Assembly: GCA_003991915.1 (NCBI GenBank)
Contig: RQTK01000286.1
Location: forward strand, 1-64,000
DNA from: Elysia chlorotica
Taxonomy: Eukaryota; Mollusca; Gastropoda; Plakobranchidae
Length of the DNA stretch: 64,000 nucleotides
Reading direction: 5' to 3'
In this document: positions 58,443-64,000 of the stretch, piece after piece
Layout: each line of letters begins with the position of its first letter
Position numbering within the stretch: the first letter of the stretch is position 1
Position numbers and translations under genes: made by a program
Notes under the pieces: model-generated
Seen by the model: the letters and a program-made list of their open reading frames with translations, nothing else
The model's database searches: none
What the model was told of the DNA's origin: nothing

Positions 58443-58923
58443 GTGAGACTCACTAGCTTGTTATAATTTTTTTTTAATGAACAATGGACACACTTTTAAA
58501 CTAATCAAGTTCCAGTCATGGTTAGATCTAGCATTCTTTTAAAGACTAGGATAGGAAATATCAAGATAGGACAAAAAGTAGCTGTTCAAGACGCTTGGAT
58601 ACGAGTACAACTAAAATGGCTTACAACACTAACATTGAAGGTTGCTTAAAGTAGACTTGTAGGATCATCTTAAAATAGATGGGGGTGGAGTGGGTTTGGA
58701 ATGAGCCCTTCCACTATAATCCTATTGCATCCGAAGTTCGTGGTACAGTACTGATGGAGTCAAACACTTGTAATGGATGCTTCCATATATATCCTTGTTG
58801 GTGTTTTAAGTCTTGCCATGCCATCAACAAACGGAAAGACTCGTGAGCCAGTTCCAATATACTTATTATCATTTAGTATTATTTTCCCCTGGTGCACGAT
58901 TGACATTCTACTAAGCAAACACA

Positions 58924-58989
58924 CTTCTTTCCATGTTCCTATGTAGAAACCAACTAACCTAACACCCTTCTTTCCATGTCCTTATGTAG
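58924..58989 (+). repeat. Duplicated splice-acceptor region of glutamine synthetase exon 4
   Basis: CTTCTTTCCATG..CCT(T)ATGTAGAAACCAAC occurs twice. The upstream copy would start an exon at 58947 and read E-T-N then TAA, so its use would truncate the protein. Confidence 0.8.
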
Positions 58990-59136
58990 AAACCAACAGA
59001 CGCAAGACTTGCAACGAGGTGATGAAACAGGCCAAAAACGCCAAGCCCTGGTTCGGCATTGAGCAGGAGTACACCCTGTTGGACTATGATGGTCATCCTT
59101 TTGGATGGCCCAAGAACGGCTTCCCAGGACCCCAGG
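58990..59136 (+). CDS. GLUL: Glutamine synthetase, coding exon 4
   Basis: Encodes residues 109-157 and one base: [14 protein letters not shown]..., [30 protein letters not shown]. The Glu residues 133 and 135 in GIEQEYTL match the metal-binding Glu134/Glu136 of human glutamine synthetase and open the catalytic domain. The acceptor is TCCTTATGTAG|AAACC and the donor CCCCAGG|GTGAGT (phase 1). The remaining roughly 210 residues lie beyond the right edge. A duplicated acceptor lies 43 bp upstream. Confidence 0.98.
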
Positions 59137-60675
59137 GTGAGTCCACTATATGTATAATTATGGTTTGTTGGGTCTGGTATCCGGTTTCTAGGGATTTTCC
59201 GCGTTGCAAAATTATTTGTGATTGGGGATATTGGGTTCACAAGTGTTTTTTTTTTCTATGTGCCGCTTTTAGCCTTTACTTAATGTTCTGCTTTTTTGAA
59301 TGTACTAGTGTTATTAGGAGTATAGGTTCTGTTGTAGTTCTTTACAAGGAAAGCCTGAAAGAGAGTGTTTTGTGTGTGTTTGTGGGGGGGGGGGGGGGGG
59401 AGAGAGAGGTGGTCATCGGGTGTGGGTGTTTGGTGGGGTGGGGGGGGGGGGGGGGGGGCAGAAGGAAAGTGTTACATATGTCCGTGAGTGAGGCAAATGG
59501 GACTTGCACATCGACATTCTATTTTAATAAATGTAATGAACACTAACTATAGTAGACCTATCAATCAAATTATTCAAGTTGATACAATGAAAAAACCAGT
59601 CATGTTTGTCCAAATTCCGAAACTCTAGAGGACAGCGAACGAATTGTTACGAGCATTATGTAATGTCCACTTCTTGACAGGGGTCATCGATTCCACCTAA
59701 TCCTAGATAAATGGTCCAGTCCTGAATTCAAGTTAAAGTGTAACGGGGAGGTTATTCTCGACCCGAAAATAACAATGATCTATCGCAATACAGATAATAA
59801 AGTGGTGTCAAACCTTGTTAATAACAGGTCTGTATATTTATCGGAAATTTTCAAAATCACTCGAAAACACGTCTGGGTCCCGCCTCCTTGTAGAATCCAA
59901 CTGAGTCAGGTTTTCTGATTCTCAGGTTTTATTGCAATTAACTCTATAATTATAGGTAAACTTTTACCGGAAATAACCGGAATAACGTGTAAAGTGACGC
60001 GTTTTGAAGAGAACTGACAAGTCGATGTCCATATCTAGTTACGCAGGAGATCCTTCACGAACTTGTCGTGATAATGGTGTACGACTTCGTTGGTAAAAGT
60101 AGTGCAGCAGATTAGATAACTTTTGACATTGTCGGATTACTGTAACTGTCTTGTCGTGGATAAGGAATGCAACATAGTTGATAATTTTCAACCCTACCGA
60201 AATATTGGACATCTAATTGTATTGTCGTTATCAGAGGGTCAGCTGTCGATTCAGATCACTTTGGTCGCCAGACACCTTTGGGTCACATGACTCCGGTCAC
60301 CCAGATTACACTGACAGGTCAAGTGAGCTGACTTCAAGGCCAAACCCGTTTCCATGACGATCTCTAAATAACCTGCTGGTGGTGTACCTCGGTTTGAAAT
60401 ACGTTTTAACTTCCATTTCTTTAAACTCTACTTGCCCAAAAGAGTTAGATGACTATATCTGAGAAGAATGCCGTGTCATAAACCATTCAATGAATATTCC
60501 AACTTATAGTTACCATTGTTCAACAGCATAAATGATGAATAGGTGTCGGTGAAATGTCTACGGTTTAAACAGTTATTATAACACCCGGTTCGTCCTTGTG
60601 TGGCAACACGTAACATTTTCAGGCTTTGAATTTGAACCCTCAGCGATGAAGTCAAGTTTTTGAAGATATACATCA

Positions 60676-60780
60676 AGGGCAGAATGCACAAACAAGACTT
60701 AGCTTACATCCCGTCATAAGCCTTCTTATTTTTGTATTGTTACGACGTAAGCTACGTCTTGTTTGTGCATTCTACCCCTA
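60676..60780. mobile_element. Palindromic MITE-like element, near-perfect hairpin
   Basis: Arms AGAATGCACAAACAAGACTT..AGCTTAC and GTAAGCTACGTCTTGTTTGTGCATTCT pair with few mismatches; about 105 bp in all with a TTCTTATTTTTGTATTG centre. Same family as 26807-26915. Confidence 0.8.
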
Positions 60781-60879
60781 GAATCTAACAAGTCAAACCC
60801 CAGATTTGAATAGGTCATGAAGATATAGGTGTACTTTGAGCAAAACAGAATGTTGACGAAATCTACGCTCAACTATGTC

Positions 60880-60881
<2 letters not shown>

Positions 60882-60934
<53 letters not shown>
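60882..60934. repeat. (CA)n microsatellite
   Basis: About 26 CA units. Confidence 0.97.
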
Positions 60935-60937
<3 letters not shown>

Positions 60938-61529
60938 GTGCGCAAGGCCAACCTATTTCGACTATTTCGGTCAGTCACGTGTTTAATGTCAACAGCTGTA
61001 GGGGTGCAATGCTACAGAAAAGTGCATGCCCGATAGATATAGATGGCTAGATGCATACCGAGGCCTCCATAAGAACAGGCCCAGTCACCGAAATATCGGA
61101 GTGAATAGATTTTAGGGCAACAAGGGTAACAATGATCCACCTCTTATATAGCATTACTATAGTTAGTTCAGATTCATACTGGGATAAATTTTTGTACAAC
61201 TTACTCAGCCTAAACTGCATTAATGAGAAAATGATCCAACTGTTCATACTTGTTTTATTGGTATAGTTACTTTGGATTAAAATGCAATGTTTTGTCGACT
61301 TAGGTTACTCTGCCTGCCATTTTTAGAAGCCTCGATGTATACGTGTATTAAAGTTTCCAGTGTATGTGGTAGCCAACGTACACTGTAGCATTCTCCGGCT
61401 GATAACAAAATCGTGAAGAACGGGCTTTAAGGCTGTTATGTAAGTCTCTAGTCGCTGTCCATGTATGGTGAACTTCTAGAGTTTTTCGCATTAATAATAC
61501 TATTAGTTGGAGGCTAGTCAAACTAAGGA

Positions 61530-61822
61530 AAAGGGCGCAGTGGCCCTCGGGTAAAATATCGGCCTATGACGCAGAGGGTACGTGGTTCTAGCCCTGGCGA
61601 TTTTGCTCCTTACTGGTTGGGTCGGAGTTTAATGTGACCAGCTGAGACAGAAGTCATGGTATCCATGTGGCAGCACATAAAATTGTCAGACGTCAGTCTT
61701 GGGGTCCGTATACAATATATATTGTCAGACGTCAGTCTTGGGGCCCGTCCACAACATAGCCTATATAGTGCTGATGTTGGACGTTAATGCTGATGTTGGA
61801 TGTTAAACCAACTGAAGTCGGC
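61530..61822 (+). repeat. tRNA-derived SINE with perfect 12-bp target duplication
   Basis: TCAAACTAAGGA lies at 61518-61529 and 61823-61834. Contains an internal duplication (ATTGTCAGACGTCAGTCTTG twice) and a doubled tail (GCTGATGTTGGA twice). Confidence 0.94.
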
Positions 61823-61834
61823 TCAAACTAAGGA

Positions 61835-62077
61835 TTAACCTAGTAAGATACTTATAGCAGCTTCATTAGACGAGTCTCCGGTTTCTTGTTACATGTATTG
61901 ATTCCACGTTGTCTCTGTCTTTTGCCTGTTTGTTGAGCGGTATTGTCTTTCTGTCTGCATCGCCCTCTCTCCTTCATTCCCCTGTTTGTCTGTCTGTTTC
62001 TCTATCTCCCTGCCTTGGTCTCTAACTGTCTGTTTGTCTGTCTATCTCTCTCTCTCTCTCTCTCTCTCTGTCTGTCT

Positions 62078-62134
<57 letters not shown>

Positions 62135-62718
62135 CACCCATTCTTTCGCCTGATGCTATTTTCAGAGCCTTCCACTTATACGTTTTGATTATTTCTAGAG
62201 CTCCTTCGGGTCTTTGTTTTTATCCACGAAATTTCTGACATTAAATCCACGATAATGAATTTTTTTAAATTCTAGATCTAGACCTCCAATGTCGCATTGG
62301 ATTCAGCTTTTTTTTGTAAGCTTATTACAGTTTGCATCTGTTGTTGTTGTTTTTTTGTCTGTGCTGATGCAATGGCTCAATTTTGGAAGCAAGCACGCGA
62401 TTTTTTTCACATTATTTTGTAGGCCCCTCTGTATTTCAATGTAGCGATCGATGAAGTTTTTTTTCTTTAGTCCATGACGCAATGTTGTTGTAAGGTGATG
62501 CTTTTATCGACTAGAATATTGATAGCTTCAGGGGGAAAAGAACGGGGGTAAACCCCGATGTCGGTCACTGGCTTTTAGCCTTAGAGAGAGAGAGAGGTAG
62601 TGAGAGATAGATAGGTAGTGAGTGGTAGGGAGAGATACATAGGTATTGAGAGGTAGCGAGAGATAGATAGATAGAGAGAGAGAGAGGGAGAGAAAAGGGG
62701 TGAGCAAGAGAAAGAGGA

Positions 62719-62798
<80 letters not shown>

Positions 62799-64000
62799 GC
62801 AGGTGGGAGGGAAAGAAATATAAAGATTAAATTGATTCATTTTGCCTTATATAGTATTATACAGTATCAGCGTTCCTTTGATTGATTTGCAGGGATCGAA
62901 CCATTCGGAGTGCGGGTGATAAATACCCGCCTATCTTTGTATTGATTTCACCACGGTCGCTCACCCATTTTGGCTTTCAACCAGCAAAAGAATTTCGCTG
63001 AATTAAGGGTGTCAGGAAAAAGTTGGAACAGGTGTTTGCAGGAGAATACAATGCGTATCGCAACGCAGAAAATATAAGTGTAGGTTATACGCGAGGGCGT
63101 AGAGTCACCCGATTACAAAATAGACAAAAAAATAGACGACAAAAAATCTGTTAGGAAGGGGCTTGTCTATTCTGGATCATAGTAGATGTGAAACCCAGCT
63201 TGAACAACTCTATTGAAAAAAAAATGCAAATCGTTTATAGGTTCCAATAGCCGGTTGTGGAATGTGACCGACTGAGACGTGAAGAGTAGTCTCGTGTGTG
63301 GCAACACATGAAATTGTCAGACATTAGCCACGGGGCTCTTCCACGATATAGAATATATAGTGTTGATGTTGAACGTTTAGCAACCAAATCAAATCTTCCT
63401 CTCTCTCTGTCTCTCTGACTTAAAATCGTTTTCGTTTATTTAGGTCACACTATTCAAACATAAGTCTCTCTGACTTAAAATCGTTTTCGTTTATTTAGGT
63501 CACAGTATTCAAACATAAGTACATGTACTCCTACTTGTTTGTAACCTTTTCCCACACGGAGCTCTTCTTTTTGATACGTTTATTTTGTACACAAGTATAT
63601 GAACCATCAAGTGGCCATTAAATTCTCTGTGATGTAAGCGGTCTTTGATGTCGTATGCACATACACACACACTCACACTCGCACTCACACACACAATAAA
63701 GCCAGAGGTTGCATAAGTTACTGAGCAGTTGTGTAACCCAGGCTAATGAGGTTCACTAACAGTAAGTCACAGAATTGAAGAATTCTATTAATAGAAATAA
63801 TTTTAATAATTATGTGCAGCAAGCTTATCTTGTTTTCCCTATTAAGCTGACTACACATTGGCGACATTGCTTAAGTATAGAGTAGGCCTACTGTTTCGGT
63901 GTTTCCTTCATGCGAGTTTTTTTTTTTTTGGTACTTAAAAGACACATATCTTTGCCATCTTGTAAGTCAGTATGTTTGGTAAATGAACCGACAACCTGAC
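61835..64000. other. Glutamine synthetase intron 4, low-complexity rich
   Basis: CT tract 62045-62130, GA/GATA tract 62586-62796, SINE fragment 63253-63394 (GTGACCGACTGAGACG to TTGATGTTGAACG), a 55-bp two-copy tandem (63410-63519) and a CA tract near 63663-63695. No exon was recognised. Confidence 0.6.

Larger units (their letters stand above)
59137..61517. other. Glutamine synthetase intron 4 (first part)
   Basis: Poly-G/GA runs at 59383-59458 and a CA microsatellite at 60882-60934. No further exon of the gene was found before the right edge. Confidence 0.6.

Noticed and set aside
59019-59546. 175-codon open frame starting inside glutamine synthetase exon 4
   Set aside because: Real coding ends at the donor at 59136; the rest is intron read-through.

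Overview
The window is animal nuclear DNA. Its genes are intron-rich with GT-AG splice sites, it is AT-rich, and it is packed with microsatellites, tRNA-derived SINEs and decayed transposons. Two conserved animal genes are visible, both incomplete. The repeat style (a SINE ending in a CAACT-type tail, abundant TCTAGATC words, long CT/GA, GTT/AAC and AAT/GATA tracts) makes me favour a mollusc, probably a gastropod, but that is an inference and not a proof.

Left end (about 1-6300, minus strand): the 5' part of a mitoguardin (MIGA/FAM73) gene, a mitochondrial outer-membrane protein. Coding exon 1 (5878-6280), exon 2 (5029-5226), exon 3 (4355-4449) and exon 4 (3363-3575) join in frame. A second copy of exons 2 and 3 (2521-2718 and 1798-1892) lies further downstream in the gene. 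Two extra 24-nt copies of the 3' end of exon 4 sit just after exon 4. The rest of the gene is beyond the left edge.

Middle (about 6300-29700): no convincing cellular gene. It holds a decayed hAT transposon with matching 15-bp terminal inverted repeats, a possible pogo-like relic, a LINE reverse-transcriptase tail, LTR-like direct repeats, palindromic MITE-like hairpins, SINEs and tandem repeats.

Right half (about 29700-64000, plus strand): the 5' part of a glutamine synthetase gene. Coding exons are 50163-50234, 51258-51348, 58281-58442 and 58990-59136. They encode about 157 N-terminal residues, including the first metal-binding Glu residues. The catalytic remainder lies past the right edge. 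Two candidate upstream non-coding first exons with promoter-like sequence end in good splice donors at 30174 and 49618. The space between is filled by SINE arrays, a composite SINE-plus-novel-body tandem array (33980-36250), a segmental duplication (about 36.2-37.0 kb versus 38.2-39.1 kb), minisatellites and one assembly gap (51551-51706) inside a CT tract.

The two genes point away from each other and there is no sign that they work together. The most interesting observation is in the mitoguardin gene: exon duplication combined with triplication of a segment that looks like a phospho-FFAT (VAP-binding) motif.
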